Program-made: the position numbers and the translations under genes
NCBI RefSeq assembly: GCF_963169125.1
Contig: NC_084802.1
Location: forward strand, 19,158,896 to 19,222,895
DNA: 64,000 nucleotides
DNA from: Humulus lupulus
Taxonomy: Eukaryota > Streptophyta > Magnoliopsida > Rosales > Cannabaceae
Direction: 5' to 3'
Part shown: one piece after another, positions 46,181-58,979 of the stretch
Numbering within the stretch: the first letter of the stretch is position 1
Layout of the letters: each line of letters opens with the position of its first letter
The notes under the pieces: model-generated
Databases searched by the model: none
Told to the model about the DNA's origin: nothing
Seen by the model: only the letters and a program-made list of their open reading frames with translations

Positions 46181-48769
46181 CCAAAAGGAGAGGACACTGA
46201 TGTCAAAAGAGATGATCTTGCAAGGGCTCTAATGGTATGCCGTAATTGAATGTGATGCTCCATTGTTATAGTATTTGTAGGTGTTGAATTTATCTATGCT
46301 CTTTGTTATGATCTTCCAGTTACCAAACTTTATCATTCTAACAATGGAGCACTTGTAATGCCCATGGTAACCATGCCGTAATTGGCATAAAGTACTTGTA
46401 AATTTCATGGTCTAGTCTATCACATAAAATGGAAAATTATCTTTATTTTTTATTTTTTTGGCATTCTCTCATCTGCTTGAATTATAAATCATTCCTTAAT
46501 ATTTACATGTATAGTTCTATGGAATCTTTTTGCATGACCAAATTATCTTTATTAAGTTATTCTAATTTGTTCTTGCTGTGATTTCCCCCTTTCATGTTTC
46601 CAATTAGGGGTTTTCTCTATCTGGATTCCTATTGCAATATTATTCCTTAGTTTAGCATATGGGTACTGCCTTAGGGAAGATAAAGTATATATGTGTATAT
46701 ATATGTATTTATATTGGAATTGGTGAGCACAATAAGAAATTTAATAGAAGTAGAAAACTGTTACAAGATGCATAGGTATTTCTGGTGAAGATGACTTATG
46801 AGTGTTTTTAATCAATTGAGTAATTTCTCTTTGGTGCTTGAACCAAATTTATCATAATTTTTATTTTTTATTTTTTGATGATTTGAGCCTTGAGACAAGC
46901 TGGGAGGAGCACTTTTATATTTGCCATAAATTACAAGGGTTGTAAGAGCACGTTTATACAAATAACCAAATTGTACTATTTTTTTGTTCTGTAGGTAGCT
47001 TTGTCATCAACACCTCTTCTTGAGCCATATGTCATTTCCTTTCTTCTTGAAAAACTCTCTTCTTCTCTGCCATCATCAAAGGTTGGTGCCATCACAAAGA
47101 ATTTATATGATTACATAGGCAACAAAATTAATTTTTTTGTTGTAGAAAGTATATTTGTATCAATTTTCATGTTGACTCTTTATGTTTGAAGGTTGATTCT
47201 TTAAAGTATCTGAGCTATTGCTCATTGAAGTATGGAGCAGACAGGATGGCCAAACATGCTGGAGCTATTTGGAGTTCCATTAAAAGTGAAATGAGTACTT
47301 CAGTAAAAGAGCCTACTGAAGCTGTTACATCAGAATCAATAAATGGTCTTGGGTTTCAGGAAAATGAAATTGCAGCAGAATCTTTAGTGCTTCTGGGAAA
47401 AGTTGTCTTGCAAAATAACGATTTATATTTAAGTTTGATTCTGGATGATGAAGACATTAGTAGAATTTTCAACATCATCACAAGTTATAGGAGTTACAAT
47501 AATATCCCATTGGAAGGTAAAGAAAGGCTACATGTTGTTGGTCGTATCCTATATATTACCTCAAGAACTTCCATTGTTTCCTGCAATAGAGTGCTTGAAA
47601 CTTGTTTTCCCCGCTTGGTGGAGATTCTGGAAAGAAATTCATCTAGGGATCACTTCCTAAATTTTGGAGCTCTATATCTGTGTGTGGAACTCCTTGCTGC
47701 ATGTAGAGATTTGATTCTAGACTCTGGAGAACTTGTTTCTAACTCTATTTCAACTCACGAGGCATGTTGTTGCATCATTCGGAACTGTTTTGATTCATTA
47801 ATTCATATTCTCTGCTCTACCCTTATTGCAACTGCTAATGAAGCTGTTCATGATGTGGATATTTACTTTAGAGGTAATTGGTTTTATTTAAAGTACATAT
47901 TTTGTTTGGTTAAACAAGTCACTGTTTTGATATGATAATGCCGTTTCTTGGCCCTTCTTTAGTAGCCCATTTTTTGTTTGTTTGTTTGTTTTTGCTTTGG
48001 AGAAAATATAATTTGCACTTTAGTACTATTTTTCTATAAGTAATTTTAGAACCAATGTCATGAGAGTTACAAAGTAAAATTTTGTAATTCCTAGTATTTT
48101 TTTTTTGTCCTTTTAAGTTCTTATATGTATATTCTGTTTGAGTAACAATATGTAAATTTTTAATAGCATTGTTTTGCAGTAAAGAGCTTGCAGATTTTGG
48201 CTACATTTCCCGAAGGTCATTTACCGATATCAAAAAGTATATTCGAGAATATTTTGACATCACTTGTGTTAATTATCCAGGTGGATTTCAAACAGATGCT
48301 GTTATGGAAGCTTGCCGTGAAGGCATTAGTTCATATTGGCTCTTTCATCAGTAAATGTAATGAGTCGGAGAAGGCACTGAGCTATACAAGTATTGTTGTT
48401 GAAAAAATTGTTTCATCACTGTCTAGTGACAAATTTACCCTGCCTTTTCCACTCAAACTGGAAGTGGTATCTGAATTAGGTGCAAGTGGACAGAATCATA
48501 TGCTGATGATTGTTCAAGGGTTGGAAGGGGCTATATTTGCTAACCTTGATGATTTTTTAGTACGTAACTTTCCATCTAAGAGAGTATTTTCATTTAAAAT
48601 TTTTGGAAGGGTCTGGAAGTTTATGGTTATTGATTCTATCTTATTCATTTATGTGGTTATTCTAATTGTTCACTGAACTCGCAACTTGAGTTTAGGTCCA
48701 TGGGAATAAAAAGTCTGCTGAATTAGCAATTCAACTCCTACAATGCTATTCTGAAAAGGTTATTCTGTG
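46181..48769 (+). pseudogene. Captured MMS19 gene fragment (five exons with introns)
   Basis: Exons with consensus splice sites: 46181-46234 (DVKRDDLARALM), 46995-47081 (STPLLEPYVISFLLEKLSSS), 47192-47873 (VDSLKYLSYCSLKYGADRMA and a long helical stretch), 48180-48559 (LQILATFPEGHLPISKS) and 48696-48769 (VHGNKKSAELAIQLLQCYS). Reading phases fit across each intron. The order and sequence match the central part of plant MMS19 (MET18), a HEAT-repeat cytosolic Fe-S assembly factor for DNA-repair and replication enzymes. The N- and C-terminal parts are absent, so it is a fragment. No stop was noticed within these exons, so the capture or its constraint may be fairly recent. Confidence 0.85.
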
Positions 48770-50592
48770 GTATGTATTCAGTCTAATGTTTCATGATATT
48801 AGTAGATTGCAGTGTATGTGTATGTGTGACATACACTTGCTCTTGTCCCAGTGTATGTGTGACACCAAGGCTCCATTTACTAATTTAAATGAAAATAATT
48901 ATCGAAGATGATAATCATTGGAAATAATAGTTTAAGTAAAAACCTTTCTTGGACAAGAGTAAGGTGCATGCATATTTGATCTTTTTAAAAAGCCTTCTTG
49001 TGGCTGAAAATAATTTAAAGCTAATAGTCTCGAGTCAAGTGCCAATTAGAAATTTTTGTATGATTCTCTAATGAGATGTATAGTTGATTTGCCTGATAGA
49101 TCATTAGAAATGGACATTTGTTAAGACTCTTATTTTTTCTTTTTCCCAAAAAGCATGCTGAATAGTAAAATTCAATATGCCAATTATGAGTTATGTGGAT
49201 GATTTTGTGACAGAAAGGATTCTTTACAAAGGCTGTTGATTTAAAAGCTGAAAGCTTGTTTATTAGTTACTATAGAGAGATTACTGATAAGCTACTGATC
49301 ATTCTATGTGCTTGAGAAGCAGATTATGGAGCAACTCTAGCATTTATATTTTAGCAGATTATAGAGTATGGCCAATTATTTTAGCAAAATCATAACAATT
49401 TTTATTCTTTATTTTACATGCATTCCTGGTTTGATTTAATGTTTAAAAAATGCGAGTTTTATTGATATTCTCATTACTCAAGAATGAGAAAAAAAATCAT
49501 AAATGGTTGACTTACAATTCCCTTACCCTAATTAATATTTTCATGGCTTTGTGAGAAAGCTTTCTGCCTCACAGGTATTTCTTAGAAGTAACTATCCTTT
49601 ACTTATTCATCTCGAGACAAGTTTATATCAAAGACCAATCAATTTGACATTTGGTTCTTATTTTTTTTTTGGAAGTTTCTATGTTGTGGTGGCTTCTGTT
49701 TTGGGCAATTGGGAAAGTGAAATTTAGCATCCCTCATTTGAATACATTTATTTTTCTACTTGTGTATACTGTGGAGAGTAGATTTTGATTTCTGGCATAT
49801 CAGGTTATTACTACCATACCATCATCTTGGCAGATGTTGATAATTTTGGGACAATGGTTTAATTTTTAAAATGATATATGTGAGCTATACAATGGTAAAT
49901 GTAGTTTGATTTTCAAAATATGTGTATGTGTTACTGCTGATGAGGCTACTATTGCTGAAATATCTTGTCCAAATGTTTCTTGTGTGTAGTTAATTTAGTA
50001 ATACTTTGAATTGAGATGTCATTTTTTATTATGTATAGTGGTGGAGGAGCTTAAAGAATGTTTCATTGTAGAAATACCCAGCTAGCTTTAGAAGATAGAA
50101 GTAATGTAGTAGATAGATTCTAAATTTTAGCGTACTTCTTATTTCGTGCACTCAAAACTAGATTATCTACTGTCTAGTGAACTTGACAAGGACAATGAAG
50201 TCAGACTCGTGGCGTTATCATGCTAATGTCGATTTTTTATATTTATCCATTTGATTCTGCTTCAAGTTCAGATTTTAAAATTGTCTGAAAACTTAGCTAC
50301 GATATTAAAGTCCAACGAGCTTGATTGTTTGTATTATATCAATTCAAATTATTGTATGGCTTTAGTATTTCAGGAAAAATTCATTTAGGATTGATAAAGA
50401 ATGGCTGTTGCAGTAAGCTGCCAGTGTATTTACTATATAGTTATGTTGTACTACCTATTTGTGTTGGTTCACGCAGTAAATCACATAATTTTTTTTAACT
50501 GACAAAAGGCAATTTAATTTACATAATCTAGTTGATACCATCTCCTTTTATTTTTGCCCAAATGTTCATTAAATCTCATATTTTTCTTTCAG

Positions 50593-51643
50593 AAATCTTA
50601 TGAGACAAAATAGTATAAGAAGGGGTTGAAGGCTGCGGACACTATATTGAAAAAGTTTCCAGACCATGGAGGTATTTTCTGTTTAATGCAATATGTAATT
50701 TGGTACTGCACACTTAGCTGATCTAGCAACCACTTTATTCAGTTTTGTTTCCTCTGTCCGCGTCCATTGGCTCTTGTCTACACACCTATATGTATATATA
50801 TATATATTTTTATTTGCTTTTCACATATTGGAGAACTTGACAATTTCATCATTTTTTTTGTTATAAATTATATGAATCATTCTGATGCATGAACCTCATG
50901 CTTATACAGGATCCACATTTAGCTGCTGAGCCACAGTGCTTCTTGAAGATTTACACAGGCATCTCTTTTTTTTTTTTAAAAAAAATTATCTACACAGTCA
51001 TCTTGCTGTTTTATTATTATTTTTTAATTGAAATCATTTTCAAACAAAATTAACTTCTCTTACATTTCCTTTGTGTTTATATTGGTCAGAAACTTTATCA
51101 ATGAAGGGGTTGACATTAAATTGCATGGACCGTAAATCTGAAGCATATGAGCTTATTCGGCAAGGATTAAAGGTGAGGGTGTTGTCTAAAATTTTAATGT
51201 TCTATTTTGTTTTCAAAATCAGTAGGGTCTTTAGTTCTCTAAGGCTTTTTTGTCTCTTTGCGCGATCTGTCACTGTTACAAGTATGCTTTTGATGTTAAT
51301 TTTCTTCTTTTAGAGACTTATGCTCTGTTGGTAACTTAAAAACAATATTGAAGTTTAGCACTTATATTTTCTGTTTCAAAGTTAACTGGAATACATGACA
51401 CTTGTTAAATATAGCTGCTAATATCATGCTTGTTTATTACATCATTTTTTGTGAGTAGTGCCTTTTTCTTGATTTAAATCCTTAATTTGTTTTGGTTAAT
51501 GATGGCTTTTTATCTATTGTGGTACAGGCGCAAATGCGAGATTTGGCAGGGTTTGTCGAGACAAGACAACAACTTTTGTCTCTAAAATCAAATCATCGTA
51601 TGAATTGGATCGGCTTTGCTGTTGCTCATCATTTAAACTCAAA
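50593..51643 (+). pseudogene. Captured NAA15 gene fragment (three exons)
   Basis: Exon 50593-50671 reads KSYETK, a TAG, then YKKGLKAADTILKKFPDHG. Exon 51090-51172 reads [20 protein letters not shown] and ends GLK. Exon 51528-51643 reads AQMRDLAGFVETRQQLLSLK and ends FAVAHHLNS. This is the N-terminal TPR region of the NatA auxiliary subunit NAA15, which anchors the N-terminal acetyltransferase to ribosomes. The TAG replaces a probable CAG (Gln). The exon expected between the second and third (the stretch that runs to the TPR with CYRNAL in relatives) is missing here. Confidence 0.8.
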
Positions 51644-52872
51644 GTACGAATTTGACCTTATTTATTGATCCTTTATTTATATATATATATATATATTTAT
51701 CTTTCTAGTGGCCATCATTTACAGTGACAAACCTAAATTGTTTTTCTTGTTGGTCCCACTTACTAATGTTACTCAAATACTTAATGTTTGATATAAACAA
51801 CCAAGAAGTTTCCCAACTTATGTTCTCTCATTCATAATTCAAATTGATTCGTGCTTTAAACACAACTGACAATTTCTAGACTATAGACTGTAGATCTATG
51901 ACTTCATATTTTCAAATAGTGGTTTTGACATTGGTCATGCCATTGCTGTTAATTTTTTGCTAATACGCTGTCATGGTTCATGCAGCTGTTCTCAGTAAAA
52001 AATTACACTTGTAATTCATGTTCTGAATTTATTGTCAAAAAGTCTGTTACATAGTGTGATGTAAGCTGAACCTTTTAAAAATATAGATCAAATAAATCAT
52101 GTGGAAGTTAATACAGTCCATCCGTTGCTTTTAGAAAATTTTATTCCTTTCTTTTGTACATGTGTTTTAGTATTATATATGTATACAAACAATACTTTTT
52201 TTTTCTTTCTATACAGCATATGTAAATATGTAAGAATAGTTCCTCTTTACATTTTCAGTGGATAAACTCTTCTTGGTTGTGTGTTTGGGTTATTAAATTT
52301 GAGTATAAGTCCTTTTAGTCATTGGTTTTCTTCTTCATGGTGTGAGGTTGTTTACAGTTTATAGATTTCTGTATTGTTTTTCCTTGTTTTGGTTTTATCG
52401 ACTGAATTAGACTTATCTTTTTCCTGCTCTCTTTATATACTGTATGTATGAACAGTCAATCATGTTTCTGTTATACTTAAGCAGATGATCTAAGCAACAT
52501 GATTTTAGATTTGTGATCACTGAACGTGTCATAATATTATAAAACTATCTCCTTGCTTTTAGATTTTAGTTGTGAATGGTGAATGCTCTGATTTGCTCTA
52601 ATTTTTTTATCTTGCAAGTGCTTTTTTAGTCTGGCGCATGGTTTTGTTGCCAGAGGCATTCTTTTGGTAATTCTTATTGGTTTTGTTGCCAGAGGCATTC
52701 TTTTTTAGTGATATTGCTTCAGTCGTTGTTTTGCATGGTAGTACATCTTGCTATACCCTGCTATTTCGTCAAGTTTTGGAGTTATTACAAGTTTAATTTA
52801 AACTTTATATGCTTACAGGTGGAAACTAGCTTAAGTCTTATGTTCTTAATAATAAAAGGACTTTTTTTTTAC

Positions 52873-53114
52873 AATGTGCAGGTATATTGAGATGATTTGT
52901 TTGGAGCAATTCTTGACAACATTTGTAGTTGAGGCCTTTAGAATGGAAGAATGTATTTCACTAATTTTTGTATACATTTCTTGTTTTGTATTTAGTGATA
53001 AAGGAATCTGAATTAGGCATAAATTAAGTTGTAATATGATTTCTTAAGCCTAGACTAGTAGACTAAATATTGTAATTACATTTTGAGTAATTAATAAAAA
53101 TCTATTTATGTTAC
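52873..53114 (+). other. 3' terminal module of the CACTA element (copy 2)
   Basis: Starts AATGTGCAG and ends at a AATAAAAATC poly-A-type signal. Aligns with 39111-39350. Read from the splice site it has a short open frame (IEMICLEQFLTTFVVEAF) that is not kept in the other copy. Confidence 0.6.
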
Positions 53115-54020
53115 CTTATTTGGCTTCAACTTTCATATTTGTTTTCCTAGTTTTGTGTAAGTAAAAAAAGATTATGTTTCTCTAAGCTAATATAACACAT
53201 GTGTTATACTAAAGTGTAGTATAACACAAAAAATGTGTTATACTAAAGTGATGTATAACACAAAAAAAAAGTGTTATATAATCGATTATAAATAACATAA
53301 TTAAACACTTATCTATATATTAAAATAATACAGAAATGGTGTTATCGTTGACAGTACAATAACACATATGTATAACACTGATAAAGTGTTATGTAAAGTA
53401 CCCTGACCTACGATAACATAGTCGGTCTTAACACATGAGAAAGTATTATCGTATGTTTTGATAACACATTTTTGGTGTTATTAAAAGCATTTTTTCTTGT
53501 AGTGTAAGAGCGTTGACACCTAATTATTCATTTTATAGTTTGAGTTATATATGAAAGAATATGCTAATTGTTGCCTAGCTTGATACTTGTATTATGTTAA
53601 TTAATTGTATTAATTGGTTTGAAGTTTATTAGTCACTCTTGTGCTATATACGTTTGTTGTTTTTAAGTTTTCTTGCTGAGTCTTGGCTCACGGGTGGTAC
53701 GTGGTGCAAGTACAGGAGTTGATAGTTGGGCCAGCCATGAGTTGGAGAGCTTCAGGGGTGGTGTGTACATATGCAGCTTGCTCGATCACCACGGTCGGGG
53801 TAGCTTGAGAGGAACTAGGGTTAAACCCCCGTTTTGCCGCTTAAGACGGCTGAATTGTATCTGTTTATCTTTTACAACGATGTAAACTGATTTTTTGGGA
53901 TCTCATGTACAAACTTAATAATTAATTACACATTTATGTTTAAACGACTCGCTTAGCAGGTTAAGCACTATTTTAAACACACAATGTAACGGTCTTGGTT
54001 ATCCAGGGCGTTACATCAGG

Positions 54021-54905
54021 CAACCGAGTGTAACCTCAAATGCAACTAAATTCAAGTTAAGCAACATCATTATGTAACTTAATCATCCTAATGCAGTTCA
54101 TGCAATCTGCTGCAACCTCAAATATAAGTCAATGCAACCCCAAACAACCCATTATAACCATTGCATGCTTATGCAACTGAATGCAACCCCAGCAACTCAT
54201 TGCAACCTCAAATGCAATCCCAATGCAACATAAAACAACTTTAAAAATCTCAATTGCAAATTTTATCATTATGCAACCCAAAGCAACCTTAAATGTTAGC
54301 TCAATGCAACCTAAAGCAACCCACTACAATATCAGATGCAAGCTAAATGCAATCCCAAACAATCTCAAATGCAACCTTATGCAATCTCAAATGCAAGCCC
54401 ATGCAACCTAATAATTCAACTTCATATGCTAATTTTATCCTTATGCAACACATGTAATCCACTATAACCTTAAATGCAAATAAATGCAAATTATAGCATG
54501 TTAAGTAACTTGTTATGCAACTAAAGCAACTTAAAAAAATTCATTTGCAAATTTTATCATTTTAAGCAACCATAGCAACTTCACTATGCAAATTAATCAT
54601 CATTATGCAACCTAAAGTAACTTCTTAAACAACCTAATTAACATGTTAAAACAACTAAGTCAATTTAGAAAAGCAACCAAAAATAACATGTAAAGCAACC
54701 CATAATTTGTCTTAAGTAACCCATAAATATATCCAACCCAATGCGTATTCTTATGCAACTCATGCACCTCACTACAACCTCAAATACAATTCCAATGCAA
54801 CTCCATGCAATTTCAAATTCATCCCAATGCAACTCGGTGCAACCTCAAATGCCCAATACAACCAAACAAACTCACTGCAACTTCTAATGCAAGCCCATGC
54901 AGCCT
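54021..54905. repeat. Irregular TGCAAC-rich repeat tract
   Basis: About 900 bp in which GCAAC, CAACC and CTCAAATGCAA recur dozens of times with variable spacing. No fixed period is visible and no coding frame is convincing. It starts right at the target duplication of the 28-kb element. A single related unit precedes that element on the left. Confidence 0.7.
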
Positions 54906-57453
54906 AATTATAACTATAGAAAAATTCTTCTCAACTTTATAATGTGTACTTATTTGATAAGTGGATCAAACTTTATTTTTAATCTGAAATAAGTGGATAA
55001 AACTTGGGCATGTGATGTAGATGACTTTTCTGGATCCCAATTACGTGTGAATTACAAAATTTGTATAACTTGACTCTAATTGTCAATATATTCTTAATTT
55101 TATTTTAATATTTTAGGAACACTATCTTAATTAATTGTGTTATTATTACAACTTTATAATTAAATTGCTTATTACATAAATATTTTTTAGTACACATGAT
55201 ATAGCTAGGTTTTAATAAAGGATAAAGATGAAATATTGACTTAGTCCACATTAAATGAGTCATATTTCTATAAATGTAAATGTGTATACTATAAATATAT
55301 ATATATATTATTAAAAAATCCCAAATATGTTTCTCGGTAATAATTGAAATATCTTTCATGAAAATAAATTAATGTCCGAAAAAAAAACTTTCATTGATAA
55401 AAATTGAACAAAACACAATATAAAAACAAGAGAAAACATTCTAGATAACACCAAAAGACAATAAAACAAATGTAAAAATATTAAATCATTGTTTCAAAAT
55501 AACAATAATTGATATGTAAAATGTATTACCCAAACCCATAGGTCAATTTTGCCAAAGTAAAATATAATTTTACATATCAAACTTGTAATGACCATAACTT
55601 ATAGGAGTTCTTAATCTTTTTGAATGTTTCAAGAGTCTATAATTATCTAATATTCATAAATAATGGATTTATCAAATAAAATATATACAATATAGTATTT
55701 TGGAGGAGCTAGATTCGTCGGAAGTCAGAACACAAAACTATCAGATTTTAGATATCCCTAGCCCTTGATTGAAAAGGTTGAACTCTTCACTTTCGGGTCC
55801 CTCTTGATCCTATGAAAACCTTCAAAACACATTCCTAAATACCCCAAAGGTTAGATCAAGTTCAGTTCTAAGAAGAAGAAGAAGAAGAAGAAGAAAATGA
55901 TATAGCTTGAAACCCTAACTAGAACTCACTTTGTATAATCTTTAAATCAACATGCATGTACTATATCTCCAAACGTAAGCTTCTATAAAGACCCTAGTCC
56001 CTTGAGCATTCATGGAGGTGAATACGGAAGCTTGGAGTTGCAAGAAAAAATAAAGAAAAAAATAGATTTTTGGTTCGACAAAGAGAGAAGAAGAGAATAG
56101 ATAGAAAGATTATAGCTTTTTTGTTCTAGACTTTGCAAATGAAAACTATATTAGAGCATAACCAAAATTTCCAAACTTGGTCCCCACTTCAAACTCTCTC
56201 AGTGACTCTCACAGTGTTTAGCCTCATGTGCTCCAATTTTCTCAACTACCTCTCTCTTTTTAAATCTCAAACCTAAAACCACGTATCAAAAGTCTTGTAT
56301 TATATATTATCAAATATTTTATAACATTTGAATTTATATTAATATAATTATTATATATATAATCTTATATTAAATATTATTATAATAATGATATTTTATA
56401 ATATTTAAATTTATATTAATATAATTAACAATATCTATTTTTAATTAGTTTTAAAGATATATTATTCATTTAAAATTAACAAAACAAATTATTAAAACTA
56501 ATCAATAATTTTCGTTTTCAGAAACACTTTTTGTATAGAAGATATATTCTAAGTCTTCTCTTTTATCTCATATATAATTGCGTCTACTTTAATTTCTCAC
56601 AATTTTTTTCTTTTCTTCTCTCTAAAACCTATCCCAGTACATCTATCAAAATGAAATGTTTAAAAATTAGAGTCTGATCTTGAAATCTTTCAAAAACATT
56701 AAAAAAAAATATATGATTAGTAATATTCTTTTTACAGTGTTTATTATTTAAAAGTAGTGGTAGAGAAATTTGTTGTTGAGTTTGGGGATAGTGAATGTGA
56801 TTTTCTTTAACAGTGGAATTATTTAACCATTTTATATTGATTAGATTATTTCATATGAATTTTAGATTTATTGCTATTCTGGTGGTTTTTATAAAAACAG
56901 ATTTTAAAACCTAATTAGTTGTAAAATTCATTTAGTATGGTAAATGATTTTATAAAATTTTGAAAAAAAATTAGGAGTGACGTTTTATAAGTCTAAAATT
57001 TTATAGTCAGACTCATTGTATATTTAGATATAGTTTTCGTAATATGTTGTATTTTGGAAAACTTCATTCTAGACAAATTTCAATATGAAGAATGAAAAAT
57101 ATAAAAGGGTTTGTTATACTCGTTAATAAATTCCAAGAATTTTTGCATGAAAGTATATATTTGTTATGAGTTTGTGATTAGAATTTCATGGTTGAAAAAT
57201 AAGCGAGTTTTGAGATAAAGTTCTGAAATATTATGAAATTTTTTATGTGATGTTGGTATTTTGTCAATTCTTATGTGTTTCAATTGCATTTGGAGTACGA
57301 CCAATAAAGATATGAATGTGATGACATGACATGAACTTTCCAAATTGATGAAGCACAACTGCATATTAACTTCCATTTTGACTACGGAAGTTAAATGGAT
57401 AAATATCGATAGCACTGTGAGTACATTCTTACTTGTAACGTAATACTGTTAGT
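54906..57453. other. AT-rich intergenic DNA
   Basis: No gene seen. Contains a short GAA microsatellite at about 55870-55894 and a TGTAATGACC at 55586 that resembles an LTR start but has no visible partner end. The stretch 56280-56480 is very AT-rich. Confidence 0.5.
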
Positions 57454-57470
57454 AAGATACTGTGTTATTA
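57454..57470. other. LINE target-site duplication, left copy
   Basis: AAGATACTGTGTTATTA, identical to 58465-58481. Confidence 0.9.
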
Positions 57471-58464
57471 CTGGACAGAATAAATCAAATTTGTAGAGCT
57501 TTCCTTTGGCATGGTTCGGCTGATTATATTGGTCATGGTTTTGTCTCTTGGACTGATGTTTGTAAAAGGAAGATTGAGGGAGGTCTAGGTTTAAGGAATA
57601 TTGTTTATTGGAATTATGCAGCTATTGGGAAACATGTGTGGCATATCTCAATGAACAAGGAAAATCTTTGGGTGAAATGGGTGCATTTGGCTTATCTCCA
57701 CAATCAAGATTGGTGGGAGTATACAGCTCCTAGTGATAGCAGCTGGTACTAGCGTCAGATTGTGCGGACTAAAGAGAAAATCAGAGGTGTAGTTACAAGG
57801 CACAAGTTTGAGCAAAACTCATATTCCATACCTGACATATATAAAGCATTACTTGACAACACACATCCCAGATTTGTATATGCTGACCTTTGGAGCAGAT
57901 TAAGTGTTCCTAAGCATTGAATCTTTATCTGGCTTTATCTTTTTCGGAGATTGAAGACTAAGGATCGTCTGAGGAAATTTGGGCTGAGCATAGACCCTTG
58001 CTGTAGAATTTGTGGTGTAGAGGAGGAAACTCATAATCATCTTTTCTTTGGCTATTTTTTTAGTGCTCACTGTCTTCAAATCTTGCTGGGATGGCTGGAA
58101 ATTCGGACCAGGGTTTGTACAGTTGAAGGAATTTTTAAATGGATAAAAAGACGCAAAATAAGTAGATTCAAGAAATTAGTGCACTGGTCTATTCTTTCTA
58201 GTCTTATTTATCATATTTGGAGAGTTCGCAATATAGCGTATTGGGAAGGCGTTGTTTGGTCTGTACAGTATCCGATCAAAATGATTAAGTTGGCTGTTTA
58301 CAATAGAATTCTTTATACAGGTTTCTTTAGGAGTGAATGTTGATGAGTTGGTTTGGTTTCATAAAGTGTTTGAGTTGTAATTAGTTCTTTGTGTAGCTGT
58401 TTACTCTCAGCTATTGTATTTCTTATTTTTTGCAATACAATTGACTTACTTACCAAAAAAAAAA
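57471..58464 (+). pseudogene. 5'-truncated LINE, C-terminal RT region with zinc finger, poly-A tail
   Basis: The frame reads LDRINQICRAFLWHG, then GGLGLRNIVYWNYAAIGKH, is interrupted by TAG near 57750 and TGA near 57920, and continues with KTKDRLRKFGLSI and CCRICGVEEETHNHLFF. The Cys-rich part is the zf-RVT zinc-binding domain that follows RT in plant LINEs (C-x2-C then H). The catalytic RT core is missing. The element ends in 12 A residues and is flanked by a perfect 17-bp duplication, the signature of target-primed insertion with 5' truncation. The duplication being intact says the insertion is not very old. Confidence 0.92.
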
Positions 58465-58481
58465 AAGATACTGTGTTATTA
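58465..58481. other. LINE target-site duplication, right copy
   Basis: AAGATACTGTGTTATTA, follows the poly-A tail. Confidence 0.9.
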
Positions 58482-58979
58482 TCACATAGTGATTATTTTT
58501 TATTTACTTATATTTTCACTAAAAGTCTTACACTTGTTCGGAGAGGGTGAGTCAGTAAGGACTATTAAATTTGCCTCTTTATGAATTGTCCAGTTCAGAT
58601 AGTTTGAGAATATTGTATACCTATATTGTGATCTGTTACTCATTATTGTTTCATTTGTGGAGATTTCGGTATGCATCTATTCTGTTATCGTAAGTGGGCA
58701 AAATTAATTTTAGTTTGCGCACTTAAGAAGAAAGAGAAGAGTTGTGGCGTCCTCTTCCACTTGAGTGAGACGTGAGAGGGAGAACATATAAAGAGATTGG
58801 AGATTACAACTCAAATTTCTTGAGAGAGTTAGGAATTTGTTCGACAGTACGGAGATAAACAAGTACCAAAGGACTCCAAACAAAGAATACTTGCATATCT
58901 GGAGGTAAGTCATTTCTATATTTATGTTTATACTATTTAATTATACATCATATTCACTAATAAATATTTGTAATTTAGG
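58482..58979. other. Intergenic DNA, no gene
   Basis: AT-rich with a GAG-rich stretch near 58730-58790. No supportable coding frame. Confidence 0.5.

Larger units (their letters stand above)
44915..53504 (+). mobile_element. CACTA-type element with MMS19, NAA15 and REX1-B-like fragments (8.6 kb)
   Basis: Left end CACTACAACAAAA, right end TTCTTGTAGTG, with perfect 3-bp duplications TAA (44912-44914 and 53505-53507). The intact site is seen in the 5' LTR near 27714. Subterminal words of the type ATAACACA/TGTGTTAT are dense at 53190-53490 and present at the left. The interior holds a CT-rich leader (45055-45200), exons of three host genes in the same orientation, and the 3' module also found in the element at 34049. 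No transposase was recognised. Confidence 0.9.
43088..54015 (+). repeat. 3' LTR of the 28-kb element, split by a CACTA-type element
   Basis: It starts TGTAACGTCCC and ends CCAGGGCGTTACA. It aligns with 25921-28239 over its length, including the tandem 41-bp units (44745-44914) and the GC-rich words (44148-44338). It is interrupted at 44915-53504. The conserved box is at 53668-53712, with its terminal GTGCAG changed to GTGCAA. Confidence 0.9.

Noticed and set aside
46181..51643. Functional host genes MMS19 and NAA15
   Set aside because: Only internal exons are present, an exon is skipped in NAA15, a stop lies in its first exon, and everything lies between CACTA-type ends inside an LTR.
55586..55600. 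TGTAATGACC as the start of another LTR
   Set aside because: No matching end, no duplication and no conserved box nearby.
57462..57470. Met start of a LINE protein
   Set aside because: The ATG-like start lies in the flanking target duplication, not in the LINE.
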